Assembly: GCF_029962835.1 (NCBI RefSeq)
Contig: NC_080574.1
Location: 25,580,001 to 25,644,000 of the forward strand
Direction of reading: 5' to 3'
Source of the DNA: Magnolia sinica
Taxonomy: Eukaryota > Streptophyta > Magnoliopsida > Magnoliales > Magnoliaceae
Length of the DNA: 64,000 nt
Shown: positions 20,901 through 40,655 of the stretch, in pieces
Numbering within the stretch: position 1 is the first letter of the stretch
Layout: each line of letters begins with the position of its first letter
Notes under the pieces: generated by a model
Told to the model about the DNA's origin: nothing
Seen by the model: only the letters and a program-made list of their open reading frames with translations
Databases searched by the model: none
Translations under genes and position numbers: made by a program

Positions 20901-21656
20901 ATTCATGCTTATAGTGGCCCTTTTTGCCACAATTCAAGCATTCAACATCTTTCCTAATACTCGACTTGCCTCTTGATTTATCTCGGGCCTTCTCGCCCTT
21001 TCTGTTCTTTTTTCTCCCCCGTTCTTGTGTCACAAGGGCCTCTTGCTGAGTAGACCCCTGAGACTTCCTCTTTGTCTCCTCATTAAAGAGACAACTAGTT
21101 ACCTGTTCCATGGACACCTTTCCGTTTGGCACGGAGTTACTCATAGACACCACCAATGTCTCCTAACTATAAGACAATGAGCTAAGCAATAACAAAGCCT
21201 GTAATTCATCGTCCAGGACCATCTTCATGGCGGAGAGCTGGTTCAATATATTGCTAACTTCATTCATGTGCTCAGACATAGAACCACCATATTTGAACTT
21301 GAGATTCACAAGTCGCCTTATCAGAAAAATCTTATTGTCGACTGTCTTCCTCACGTACAACCTTGCAATTCAGTCATAGGCTAGCGGCTGAGGTCTCCGT
21401 AGACGCATGGTAGAATATGGAATCGTCCAACCATTGTCTAACAAATCCCACCGCCTTCTGGTCCAATTTCTTCCAATCATCATCTATCATATCCTTTGAC
21501 TTTGCTGATATGCCTTGAATTGAAGAATACAAGTCCTTGCAAGTCCTCCATCTTAGCCTTTCACATGGTCCAGTTAGAACCATTGAGGCTAATCATCCTT
21601 GATGAGCTACCTTCCATAATTCAGAACCGATCTCACTCCGTTCAATGAACTTAGCT
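17987..21656 (-). pseudogene. Copia gag-pol relic
   Basis: Reading on the minus strand, gag begins at an ATG at 21617 (MEGSSSRMISLNGSNWT) and meets a TGA soon after, in place of a usual Trp. The CCHC zinc knuckle CLNCGKKGHYKHEC is at about 20898-20940. The protease motif MIDSGASFHVTPH is near 20710-20748. Integrase-core sequence (VCGPIRTKILGGALYFVTFI) lies near 20120-20180. Reverse-transcriptase blocks are FEEIFSPVVKMTSIRVLLGL (near 19360-19420) and LLLYVDDMLIMGKD (near 18940-18970). RNase H (QSKLQKVVALSMIEAEYIAV) is near 18290-18350. A 106-bp tandem duplication covering the YVDD site shifts the frame. The element cannot move by its own proteins. Confidence 0.88.
18910..19121 (-). repeat. 106-bp tandem duplication across the RT active-site motif
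   Basis: Two adjacent units (18910-19015 and 19016-19121) share TTCTTGATGTCTTTTC, GTCATCAACGTATAATAGCA and AAATCACCATCTGAGAACTT, with only a few differences. The unit is not a multiple of three and contains the YVDD codons, so the element carries the RT active-site coding stretch twice and out of frame. Confidence 0.85.
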
Positions 21657-21668
21657 CTGATACTACTT

Positions 21669-22720
21669 TGTTGGGGGCCGTTCCACAAAACCTTAAGATC
21701 TAGCTAGCCTCCCAGAAATACCAGAATTATGAGATAATAAAGCAATGAAATAAACCAAAGTACAAACCACACGACACAAGAGATTTTTACGTGTAAAACC
21801 CTCAAAGAGGTAAACACCACGGGACCTAGTCCAGAGCAACAATCTACTATAAAGTAGAACGTTACAACCGATCACAAGCACACACCGCTTGAATCAAACC
21901 TTCTTCACTCACGCAGGAGTGGATAAACAATAAGAGAATAAGAAAAACGGAGAGATCTCACCGATTACGAGGACGTAGAAGCGCTGAGATGTTGAGTGCA
22001 CAGTAGATCACCTCTACTGTGCACTCAACGGTGAGATAATAAAGCAATGAAATAAATCAAAGCACAAACCACACGACACGAGATTTTTACGTGGAAAACC
22101 CTTAAAGAGGTAAAAACCATGGGACCTAGTCCAGAGCAACAATCCACTATGAAGTAGAACGTTACAACCGATCACAAGCACACCGCTTGAATCAAACTTT
22201 CTTTACTCACGCAAGAGTGGATAAACAATAAGAGAATAAGAAAAACGAAGAGATCTCACTGATTACGAGGACGTAGAAGCGCTGAGATGTTGAGTGCACA
22301 GTAGATCAGCTCTATGAGCAGAACCTCCCTTCCACAAGCTTCCTCTCTCTCTCACACACACACACACACATACACACCTTTGATGGCCCTAAACCCTTTA
22401 GCAAACCTTTGCAAAGCTTTAGGAAACTCCCTTGCATTACCTAGAAAAGCCCTAGGTACCCCTATTTATAGTTTAGACAACTCCTTTTTGCACTATGGCG
22501 AAAACCGCCTCAAATTTACACAGTCCGCACAAAATCCGGACATGAATCTGCGTAACCTCGACTGGTCGAGCGGAGCCTCGATTGGTCCAGCAGACTCCTC
22601 GACTGGTCGAGAAGCGTGGAAAAATAAACTCAATTGGTCGCTAGACTTTGAGTCGAGTACCACTCGACTGGTCGAGTACCAACCTCGACCGGTCAAGCGA
22701 CGAGGACAAAATCCTCATCA
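21669..22720 (-). repeat. Copia 5' LTR with internal 302-bp duplication
   Basis: The LTR is 1052 bp, about 300 bp longer than its partner. The segment starting GAGATAATAAAGCAATGAAA at 21731 starts again at 22033. A perfect 17-bp-arm palindrome (21991-22029; arm GTTGAGTGCACAGTAGA, 5-bp loop) sits immediately before the repeat point. Without the duplication the two LTRs are almost equal in length. Confidence 0.85.
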
Positions 22721-22725
22721 GCATG

Positions 22726-23060
22726 AATAGAACACATACATCATGGTGGGCCCCACGGAGTGCTGATGCCACGTAGCTACCTGGCGTTGGGGTCTCCCGA
22801 CAATCCGCATCAAGCAGGGCCCGCCTAATTGCATTGCATCTTTCCCAAAATGGAGGTGGTGGTTCGGCAGTTTCGGTTCTTAACTACTACCTTTGCATTT
22901 AAATGCAAAGACAGACTGCCCTTACTCCCGCTCGCCGTCAGTGTCGCATGTGCCCAAGATCTGGACCGTTCATCTGTTGGCTCTACCATACATGTCTCGC
23001 GGTTCCAAACACAGACTGCTCTATTCATCAGGATGCTAAGATTGAAAATCACAAAAATGA
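22726..23060. other. OPR-type 5' flank sequence displaced by the Copia element
   Basis: The stretch after the Copia target duplication shares GGAGGTGGTGGTTCGGCAGTTT-like sequence (22845-22890) with copy 0's flank at 2500-2545, and TCGCGGTTC-CAAACA-GACTGCTCTA with 4545-4570. With 16.45-17.21 kb it forms the interrupted flank of the fourth OPR copy. No gene is seen. Confidence 0.5.
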
Positions 23061-23348
23061 ACAATAGTCCACATGCCGCTTAGAGTTCTCACACGTGCGA
23101 GAAATCTCGTACATTAATCAGATGTGGCCGCTAAGGAACCAAAGTATTCGTACTCTTACGTGACTTCTTGCAGTAGAAATTGCGCGCGATAGACAGGCAG
23201 ACCGCCGACACTAGAAATTGCTTATAGGTTGCTTGGTAAGAAATTCACCTTGTCCATCCATTTCTCTCTTGAACTAGTCCACATGATGTTTATGCCATCC
23301 AAACCATTCATACCATGATGCAAATTTCCTGGGCCCCGCAACTGGAAA

Positions 23349-23353
<5 letters not shown>

Positions 23354-23434
<81 letters not shown>
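23354..23434. repeat. (TA)n microsatellite, followed by (GA)n tracts
   Basis: About 40 TA units are followed by (GA)n at 23436-23455 and 23482-23506. Long open frames here encode only repeated Ile-Tyr or Glu-Arg and are not genes. Confidence 0.9.
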
Positions 23435-23435
<1 letters not shown>

Positions 23436-23526
23436 CGAGAGAGAGAGAGAGAGAGGTGTACTCACAAGCTAACAAAAAAACAGAGAGAGAGAGAGAGAGA
23501 GAGAGATATATGCTCACTTACACCAT

Positions 23527-23652
23527 GATCCATAGCTCAAGTGGTAAACTGAGTGAAAGATACCTCGTTTCAACACCGAGGTCTTGGTATCGATCCCTAG
23601 CGGGGGTGGCTAACAGTGAAGTGTGAACTGACAGTGGGGTGTACAAACTAAC

Positions 23653-23694
<42 letters not shown>
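23527..23694 (+). repeat. tRNA-derived SINE-like repeat (family 3) with (GA)n tail
   Basis: The head CATAGCTCAAGTGGTAAAC resembles tRNA box A, and TTGGTATCGATCCCTAG about 50 bp on resembles box B. A short body (GTGAAGTGTGAACTGACAGT) ends in a long GA run. The acceptor stem does not pair, so it is not a tRNA gene. Confidence 0.5.
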
Positions 23695-23695
<1 letters not shown>

Positions 23696-23892
23696 CTCAC
23701 TTGTGCACCCATGCCCGTGCACACCTTTGCACATGTGTCATGGGCGTCTAATTCGAACAGATCATGTGATACGGAATCCCAGCGCAGCAACTTCCTGCAA
23801 AAGGCTTTCGCAGGAAATCCGCATCCCTCTGTCGGTATCCAGTACGCATCCATTAATGACACGTGCAATTTGTAAAGTTTGTTGAAAATTTA

Positions 23893-24312
23893 GGTGGGGC
23901 CCGCCATGATGTTTTTGAGAAATCTACCCCGTCCATCCATTTTTCCTTATCATTCCAGGGCATTATCCCAAAATTGAGGCAAATCCAAATCTCAAGTGGA
24001 CCACACCACAGGAAGTAGTGGTGATAATGATTCTCATCGTTAAATATTTTTTAGGGCCCACCGTGATATTTATTTGACATCCAACCTGTAGATTAGGTCA
24101 TATAGACCTGGATGATAGAAAAAAAAATCAAATATCAGCTTGATCCAAAATTTTGGTAGCCCTAGGAAGTTTTTAATGGTGAGAGTTCAATCAACACTGT
24201 GTGGCCCACTTGAGAATTTGATCTACTTCAGTTTTGGATTCATACTATACAATTATTTTTAAAAATGTATGGACGGTGTGGATTTATCACTAACATCTTG
24301 GTGGGACCCACC
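23893..24312. mobile_element. Foldback/MITE element, well-preserved inverted ends
   Basis: The left end GGTGGGGCCCGCCATGATGT and right end ACATCTTGGTGGGACCCACC are inverse. Complementarity continues inward to CCGTCCAT and ATGGACGG, about 44 bp in all. It is flanked by TA on each side. This is the clearest full copy of the foldback family in the window, about 420 bp and non-coding. Confidence 0.7.
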
Positions 24313-24599
24313 TAGCATTTCAGCGGAAGAATTTTATGTGAAAAGGCTTCTGCCGCATCCTTCGGAGAGTGGGTGAAGAGGCGTGCGAGAGAAGAAAATT
24401 TGCTTTTTTAAGCTCGCACTAAGAGCGCCTTCATTCCGACCATCTACCTTATCCGATGGTTGATAGGAAGGTTCGCACATAATGACGTGCGAACCGGTGC
24501 GTAACTGAGCGTTCCTCTATATATATATATATATATAGTATTTTGTACTTACAGTTAAATAAAAGTTCTCACTTAATGATTAGTGTGTATTCACACCAT

Positions 24600-25240
24600 T
24601 TAAAACGGTGTGAAATATATCTAAAACATATAAAAGCACTTGGTGGACCCATAAAAGTTTTAGATATGGTCGAAACTTGGTATAACTCCTCGTCCAAGTG
24701 GGACACAATAGATTATTCGGATGTTTGAATCAAATCTCAATGATCTTATAAATGATCATGAAGTTTTCGATGGGTGGGTAAACCTAAACTATTCTATGGT
24801 GTGGCCCACTTATGTCTTGGATTGACCATATTTTTAGGGTCATGGCCTAGCATAGAATGGTGCATCTGATTGATGGTGTGGATTTCCAACACACATCACG
24901 GTGGAGCCACACAACTCAATCTTGGGAAGCTCCCAGGAGGTTGACCTCATAGTTACATTTCCCTGCACATACATACATATGCATACACACATGCACACAC
25001 ACACACACACACATAAAATCATAGCACAAGTTGGATATGTGCATAGCATACCCGCAAACCCACCTAATCACTAACTAAGCTCAAACTAACATCACAAAGG
25101 CACCCACGCCCATTTTACCTATACCCACGCCTAGCCATATCAGGCTGAGATCCAATATCTTTGAGGCCTATTTGACCAATTGACATCCGTCTTGATGAGA
25201 AGAGCAGCCTACATGTTGCCCATACTTACATGTTGTCCAT
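24600..25240. repeat. 620-bp repeat module, copy 1 (outside the duplication)
   Basis: The module matches 26765-27394 and 43160-43790 along its length. Shared segments include ATAAATGATCATGAAGTTTT, CAATCTTGGGAAGCTCCCA, CTCATAGTTACATTTCCCT, ATCATAGCACAAG and CTTGATGAG. Each copy has a CATACATACATA/(CA)n tract in the same place. It has no recognised coding content. Confidence 0.75.
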
Positions 25241-25336
25241 TCGCAATAATTAGTTATGATGCTATATAGATCTAAATGCATTAGAGTGCAATTAGAAAAA
25301 AGATGATAGTACACATAAGTTGTTTACATACATGCC

Positions 25337-26090
25337 CTTAGTAGGTTTTTATAATCGTGTCGGGCACCTTGTCTGATTAATTGGCTGGCTAATTGTGGCC
25401 ATGTGGCATGCGATAGTTCATTCCCCTAAAAGGCATGTGTAAGGGTCCGTGTCACTGTATTAATAATGAAATGCGTATCATCGAAGAAAGATCAAACGAA
25501 TATATCTTCGGGTGCGAGTATGATATCTGTGAGTACTAGAATTGTAGTGTCAACATGTGGCGGCTTTCCATTATTTCATGTTACAACACTGAAAATGGAT
25601 GTAAATCGTTGGTATGCACACGTGAGCAAGTCTTGTTCACGTTCCTTCATTGGCTGAGCAGTGCATAGTTTGATGACGTATTTTGCAAATTTGCTCTTTT
25701 CAACTGTCGATACAACGGTTAGTTTAGCCAATCAGTCAAGTGGTTTGATTGATCTAAGTCAATTGGCATTTTTCATTCAAAATGAATATACATAACCATT
25801 CTGAACAGTTATAGAAATAACTGTTCGGTTATCTATTTGCAAAACACAGTTTGCCCCAATTGGAAATTTACTTACCAAAGTTTCTATGTGATTTTTTCAT
25901 AATTGTTGCACGCAAAACCATTAAGACTTGTCAAGTCTTTGGAATCTATTCACCAGCAACCAAGGCACAGCTAGCGGATACATGTTTCACAGCCGGATTT
26001 GAAATTTATTTTGATTTTTGGTTTCATTTCAGTTTCTCTCCTACTTTTAATGTTTTTCTTGCATAAAAAAAACTCAAGTAAAACCACGTG
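25337..26090. other. Left part of duplicated unit, no gene recognised (A2: 41733-42486)
   Basis: Short open frames are conserved in both copies at 25466-25657 and 25851-26066 (A2: 41862-42053 and 42247-42462), but their residues suggest no family. Their conservation follows from the recent duplication, not necessarily from selection. Confidence 0.4.
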
Positions 26091-26094
26091 ACAA

Positions 26095-26720
26095 AGGAAA
26101 CAACGGGGATTAAACATCCACCCTCGAAACCTCCTTTCTAAAACCTCCTTCGAGTCTATTATGATGTTTATATGCCATTCACACCGTTCATAAGGTTATT
26201 TATAATAGCATGAATTGAAAACACAAATATGTTAACTTGATCCAAAACTTTTTCTCCCCTGAATGTTTCAACGGTGGACATTCAATCCTCATTATTTTCC
26301 ATCATGCGGCTCACTTTAATTTTGGATCTGCCTCATTTTGGACTCATGCCCAGACATGATTTAGAAAAACGGGAGGGTGTGGATTTCTTAAAAACATCAC
26401 AGTGAGCCCCACCCAACTTCTGTTAGAAATTGTAGTACAAGTCGACCGGAATCCTCGTACATGGATTGGGCACTACCGTGTCCCTAACTTAGGAAGGGAC
26501 AAGGGTTTTGAACCCCACTGTGATGTGTGGGTTTCATCCACACTGTCTATTCATTTTATCATATCGCTTTAGGATAAAAGCCCAAAAATGAAGTAGATCA
26601 AAGGTTCAAGTGGACCACACAGTAAGGATTAAACGTTATGTGTTAGACATCCACACATGTGTGGGCCGCGGTTATGTGTTAGACATCCACACCATGGATT
26701 TGGTGGGTCCCCTCTAGGTT
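26095..26720. repeat. Foldback-family repeat fragments (A2: 42490-43120)
   Basis: There are right-half blocks of the foldback family: ATGATGTTTATATGCCATTC, ACTTGATCCAAAACTTTTTC, AAACATCACAGTGAGCCCCA. A second partial copy (CACTGTGATGTGTGGGTTTC, AGGTTCAAGTGGACCACAC) follows at about 26515. A 20-bp direct repeat (TTATGTGTTAGACATCCACA) occurs at about 26634 and 26671. Confidence 0.45.
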
Positions 26721-26764
26721 ATGGGATATCTCAAAAGTCAGTCCTATATGGAACTCAGGTGGGT

Positions 26765-27385
26765 CGCACCATCTAAAATTGTGTGAAACATATCTAAAAC
26801 ATCTAAAAGCATTTGGTGGGACCAATACAAGTTTTAGATATGATCGAAACTTCGTATGACCTTTGGTCCAAGTGGGACAAACAATGGATCGTCTGGATGT
26901 TTGAACCACATCTCAGTGTGGTCCTATAAATGATCATGAAGTTTTCAATGGGTGGGTAACCTTAAACTATTCTATGGTGTGGCCCACTTATATCTTGGAT
27001 TGACCTTATTTTTAGGAATGGTGCATCTGATTGGTGGTGTGGATTTCCAACGCACATCACGGTGGGGCCACATGGCTCAATCTTGGGAAGCTCCCATAAG
27101 GCTGACCTCATAGTTACATTTCCCTACACATACATACATATACATACACACGCGCACACACACAAAATCATAGCACAAGCTGGATATGTGCAGAGCATAC
27201 TCGCAAACCCACCCAATCACTAACCAAGCTTAAACTAACATCACAAATGCACCCACGCTCATTTTAGTTATACTCATACCTAACCATATAAGGCCAAGAT
27301 CCAATGTCTTCGAGGCCTATTTGACCCATTGACATCCCTCTTGATGAGTAGAGCGGCCTACATATTGCCCATACCTACAAGTTGT

Positions 27386-27394
<9 letters not shown>
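26765..27394. repeat. 620-bp repeat module, copy 2 (in A1)
   Basis: This is the second copy of the module described at 24600-25240. It is closer to copy 3 in A2 than to copy 1. It runs directly into an (AT)n microsatellite at about 27390-27437, which has a different length in A2. Confidence 0.75.
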
Positions 27395-27440
<46 letters not shown>

Positions 27441-27628
27441 TTATTGGTGCTGAATAGGTGACGACCCTAAAATGGTAATAAGAATGTGAATTCTCTCTCA
27501 CACCCTAATAGAGAGTAGAGACTTTTTTATATAGATAAAATTATAAATACATACTAAAAATGATTTAGATGAGAATTTCATTACGATAAAAATGAAGGTG
27601 GTTTTGAATATTTGATTTTGAATTTGTC

Positions 27629-30600
27629 TCATCTCTTTATAGGCCCCATCCAACCCAATATCCTATCATGAATATGAATATTGACTTTAAACCAAACATC
27701 ATGAAATCTAGTGATTGACAATACTCTTGTGAAGTCATCAACAAGTTCGTTCGTTGTGGAGATAAATCGGACATCAAAAGCTACTTTTGAAACCTTGTCT
27801 CGAATAAAGTAAAAGTCCATTTCAACATGCTTGGTTTGAACATGAAAATTTGAGTTGGTTGTAAAATATGTTACGCCAATGTTATCACAAAAGTATTGGT
27901 GGCTTTCGGAGAAAGATACCAAGTTCTTCAAGGAGAGACTACAACTAAGTTAATTTGGTTGTAGCACTTGCAACCACATAGTACTCAACTTTTGTGCTTG
28001 AGCGTGCAATAGTTTGTTATTCACGGAAACTCCAACATATAAGGTTAGAGCCCATAAAGATAGTATAATCTCCAGTAGATTTATGATCATTGGGGTAATT
28101 GACCTAGTCTGCATCCAAGTCGGCAAGAAAAGTGAAGAGAGTTGTTTAGATAAAATTATAGACTATTAGTTAATGTAGTTTTTAGATACCAAAAGATTCT
28201 CTTAATTGTTGTCCGGTGAATTGTGGACCAATGCATGAATTGACAAACTTTGCTTACACTATATGCAATGTCTAGCTGGGTAAGTGTCAAGTATAATAGC
28301 GCCCCAACAGTACTTCTATATAGTGTGCTATCATTAAGGGGTTCGTGAGATGTGACAAATAATTTGGTTGATAGTGCCATATGAGTGGAGATTGACTTTG
28401 ATTCATTCATATGAGTTCGACAAAGGATGTCAATAATGTACTTCCACTTAGAGTTTTCAAATACCTTAGAATGAAGGCATACTTTACATTGAACATAAAT
28501 CCGTTAGACATCATCACTTAGTTGAATTTTTTATACCACTAGCTAGAGGATTGTTTAAGTCCATATGAGAACCTTAAAAGCTTATATATTTTATACTTTT
28601 GGTATGATTCTATAAACCTTTATATTTTAATTCACCATTTAAAAATACAATTTTAACATTCATTTAGTGAATTAGAAGACTTAATAAAAGTAATGACAAT
28701 CAAAATATGAACGGATATCATCTTAGAAGTAGGAGAGTATGAATCAAAGTGATCAACTATTAGCTACTAACTTAGACACATATTTTTCAATTAATTCATC
28801 AATCTTATGTTTCTTTTTTAATATTAAATTTTTTTCTTTAAGAGATAGGTCAATTAATTTTTACATGTTATTAGTTCTAATAGATTTTATCTCATTTGTG
28901 ATTGCTTCTTTCTAAAATATAGCATCTTGTGAGTACATAGTATCTTCAAATGTGACAGGGTTACCTTCTAGTTAGGTTAGAAATACATGACAACCATGAC
29001 CATGGTCATTGACAACCCTAAGCCATATACTTTTTCTGATTTTTGGTTTAGAATGAGGTTCTTGTAGGCCTATAGGATTCGAGTTAGAAAACTCATCTAT
29101 TTTTATAAAAGAGGAACCCATATTGTTTTTTAATCTATAAAGAAAGCAATTATTACATAAAACTCTACATCTTTATATTCCATTATAATGTTTTCACCAA
29201 TATCTATTAATTTGCAAGCAATTATTACATTAATACCATACAAGTACATACTAAGATATTCCGATGCCTAACTTAACTTTTTAAAGATCTATTAGCGTAA
29301 CATGGGCAAAACAACCCTAAAAACCACAATAACTAATAATGGGTTTTCTATCTTTCCACCATGCATTAGGATTATCTTAAATTTATTTGCAAGAACTGAA
29401 TTTAAAATATAAGTGGCAAAATAAAGATATTGAAACTAAGCAACATTGTCTTCACAAAATTAATTAGTCTTATTTTAATATTTTACTGCCCATTATGTTG
29501 AGTAGAATATGTAGTACCTCGTGAATAATATTATCACATTCACAAAAATTATCAGAATCCTTCAAAGTCCATTCACCACCTCACTTTTAAGGACTTTTAC
29601 TCTTTTCAATTGATTTTTTACTTCATTTTTAAAAATAATGAATTTAGAAAGTGCTCCATCTTTAAAATTAATCAAGTATATACATACACATATAGATTAA
29701 TCGGAAATGATAATACTATATTTTTTACCTTATCTAATTAGAGTTTCTTTAAGATCATATATATCATAGTAATTTAATCCTAATAACTCATAATTTCTTT
29801 ATACATTAGGAAAAAAAAAAATCTGCTTACCTTGGACTGGAAGCAAGATTCATACTTCTCAAATGCATTGTTTTCTAAACTAGGGAATACACCATAAGTA
29901 GTTATATTTCTAATAGATTTGACATTCATATGATGTCTACCATGCCGCAAAGAGACAAATACAATATGTAAGTAGAAATAATTTTATTCAATTCAACATT
30001 TAGTTTGAACATACCAAGTTCATGATTTGTATAAATCTAATCCTTTGTAATAATGATCAACTCATAAATATATGTCAACTTCTCCATGTTCAAAGTTAGT
30101 CTAAGACCAAGTTCTTGTAGATGTCCGAAACATGAAGAAAAATGGCTAATGTAATAGCCTTTCCTAAGGTAAATATAAATTCCACATTTCCCTATCCAAC
30201 CACGTTTGTAGTAACAGTGTTGCCCATCTGAATCTTACTGTAGGTTGTACCCTCTTCGTAGGATTTAAACTAGTGTCTATCATAACACACATGTATATTA
30301 TCACCCATGTTAATCCACCACCCATTTCATGGTCCCAATTTGATCATATTAACCTCCGTGATAACTACTACAATAGGTGGCGCTCCTCGGTCAGATTTAC
30401 TTGAGATATGGTTTTTTTTTTTTTTTTACTTTGATTGTTTTGAGTCAGTTTTAGGTTATTGATTTTTCCCTTAAACTTAAAATTTTAATTCTTCTCATTC
30501 AACAATTTGATTTTTGAAACTTCATAATTCGATTACCCATTTTTATCTTAAAGCCTTGCCTATCCCTCGATATGAAGATGAATGATGAAAGGTGGTTTTA

Positions 30601-31130
30601 GAATCTTTTTAAGATTAGGGTAATTTTTAGATAATTGCAGCCACTTGAAGGAATTCATCTAGTTTAATCCCTTCACAGATAATTTAATAAACTATCAATT
30701 TCAATTTGTTTGTCTGCTGAGTTACAAACTTGTCATCTACCATTCGGTATTTAAAATACTCTCTAATTGCATTTTTTTTCACACCCACTTCTTCTGTCTG
30801 ATATGTTCACTAAGTTAATTTTTGAAACGTCATTTAATTCCTTATTTTTATCCTATATCCTTGCTTCTTCCTCGATACGAAGATGAATTAAGATGCTTTC
30901 TATGGATAACTCATTGATTTTATGATGAATAGTGTTTTAAAATCTTTTCAATGTGGATATAATTTTTCAATAACTACCATCATTAGGAGTTTATCTAGTT
31001 TAATCCCCTCACATATGCTCTAATGAACTATCAAATTCAATTTGTTTGTTTGCTGAGTTACACACTTGTCATCTACCATTTGGTATGCCTACTAACTGCG
31101 TATTTGTTTTAGCCTATTTTCTTCTGTTTT
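27629..31130 (-). pseudogene. Copia relic (gag-pol), A1 copy
   Basis: Minus-strand reading gives, from right to left: gag-like sequence YRMVDDKFVTQQTNKLKL with DEFLQVAAII; a gag-pre-integrase remnant (NAFEKYESCFQSKVSR, near 29830); RT remnants (KYVSKLVADHFDSYSPTSKM near 28800; YGLKQSS near 28550); and RT/RNase H (STVGALLYLTLTQLDIAYSV at 28156-28410; KHVEMDFYFIRDKV at 27629-27931). There are many stops and shifts, and LTRs could not be delimited. The gag segment is present twice in tandem (about 30480-30770 and 30795-31130), each with the MVDDK and QVAAII-like region. It is a different Copia family from the 17-22 kb element. Confidence 0.75.
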
Positions 31131-32545
31131 ATACTTCCTTTTCAAAGAAACCATATTTTAGTGATGTAGAATAATTACAGAATACGTCATATGGTGGATT
31201 TGAAAGTGCAACGACTATGGGATTTTTGCATAGATAATCATCTTTATCCCACTTCTAATGGACAATAGATAGCTCCAATTCATGCAAATCCAGCTTCAGG
31301 AATTTATTGCATAAGTCGCTTGAAGAGTGGTGAGGTAGAAGAACATTTCTTCCTCCACCTTTTATGATGTTGCCCATCGAAAATTTCCAAATGAATCAAC
31401 TTATTGTAGTTCGAGGAGTTTCCTGAGCTCATAGGAGCCATCTATCTTCAAACTTGTCAAATCAAATGTAGGGAAATAAACTCAAACATAAATAAATCAA
31501 TGAAGATTTAGAACTTCACACTCTTTGATGATTGCAAAAGCAATAGAAAATTGCCCATGTATCTAAATTTCTAGCTAGAATGAGACATAAACGTAGTCAT
31601 TGTCTTTGAGATAGTTTGTGATCCTAGTTGTTTTGACCATTACAGTAGGCTCTTTATGCATTATCCTTAGGATACAACACCTAGCCTATATTTAATCCCC
31701 GGCATTCACAAGCCATAGAAAACCTAACACCACCACTCTTCCTTCATATACTTAGTTATCAGAGAGGAGGGTTAAAAATTTCCAATCTTAAGTGTAAAAT
31801 TGCTCATTACAAATCTTAAGATGCACAAAACCGCTTGTTAACATAATGTGGGCGCACTCCAAAAATCAAGAGATGTTTCTCAAAAATGGATGCAGTCCTA
31901 TGCAAGTGACTCTGACAAGATTAAGCCCATCCGATTAAGCTTATCATTGTTGGATCCGCGCACACCACCGCGCATGAGTACCATGCATTCGCACCCATTT
32001 AACTGATTTTCCCTAAAGGCTGGCCTTGCACATGCTTGAGGAATTGAACACAATGTAGTACTTTTTAAAAGGTTCGAGTGAAAATGCTTTATAAGCACTT
32101 CTCACTCCCTCTCCTTATCCAATGTGGACATTAGATTAATGTTTTGCACTGAGGTATTTCAAAACAACATCCCCAAACTCACCAACAATCGACCCAAACC
32201 ATCCTCTAACGAAGTGGAATCGAAGAAATAACAGTATCCTCTGCAATGGATGGCCTTGCACATCCACATCTTCATTAGCAAAGATAATAAAAAAAGCTCT
32301 ACACCATAAAACTGCTAAGGATTACATTGTTGCATGTAACATGAATCATATAGGCAAATGCAAAGTATTATAAGATAAGTTCACAGAAACTGTATGACAT
32401 ACAACCCCAATATCATATCACAGAAACATTACTACAAACAATCTCGAACATCATATCATCTAAACCACAACTTTAAATCCAACCTTCTGGAAGAAATGTC
32501 AGAAAACAATAATGCAGCTCTCCTTTATCTCACATAAATGAAAAT
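31131..32545. other. 3' flank of OPR A1, no gene recognised
   Basis: The stretch is AT-rich. A 66-codon open frame (31898-32098, minus) is shared with A2 (48319-48519) but differs at several residues and resembles no family I know. The OPR 3' UTR should lie just left of 32546. AATAAA-type signals are plentiful, so none can be chosen. Confidence 0.4.

Positions 32546-40655
<8,110 letters not shown>

Larger units (their letters stand above)
17220..22720 (-). mobile_element. Full-length Copia LTR retrotransposon (decayed)
   Basis: The 5501-bp element lies on the minus strand, bounded by TG...CA LTRs and a perfect 5-bp target duplication GCATG (17215-17219 and 22721-22725). The 3' LTR is at 17220-17972 and the 5' LTR at 21669-22720. 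The primer-binding site, inverse at about 21654-21665, reads TAGTATCAGAGC, one base off the initiator-Met tRNA complement TGGTATCAGAGC. The polypurine tract (AAAAGGGGGAGATT in element sense, 17973-17986) abuts the 3' LTR. Inside, gag, protease, integrase, reverse transcriptase and RNase H occur in Copia order but in several broken frames. It interrupts the 5' flank of the OPR relic, whose homology resumes after 22725. Confidence 0.9.

Noticed and set aside
23274-23517. Long open frames rich in Ile-Tyr and Ser-Leu on both strands
   Set aside because: They are translations of (TA)n and (GA)n microsatellites.
24960-25015. CRISPR-like short repeats (CATACATACATA, CACACA)
   Set aside because: Simple microsatellites without regular spacers, in a plant nuclear context.
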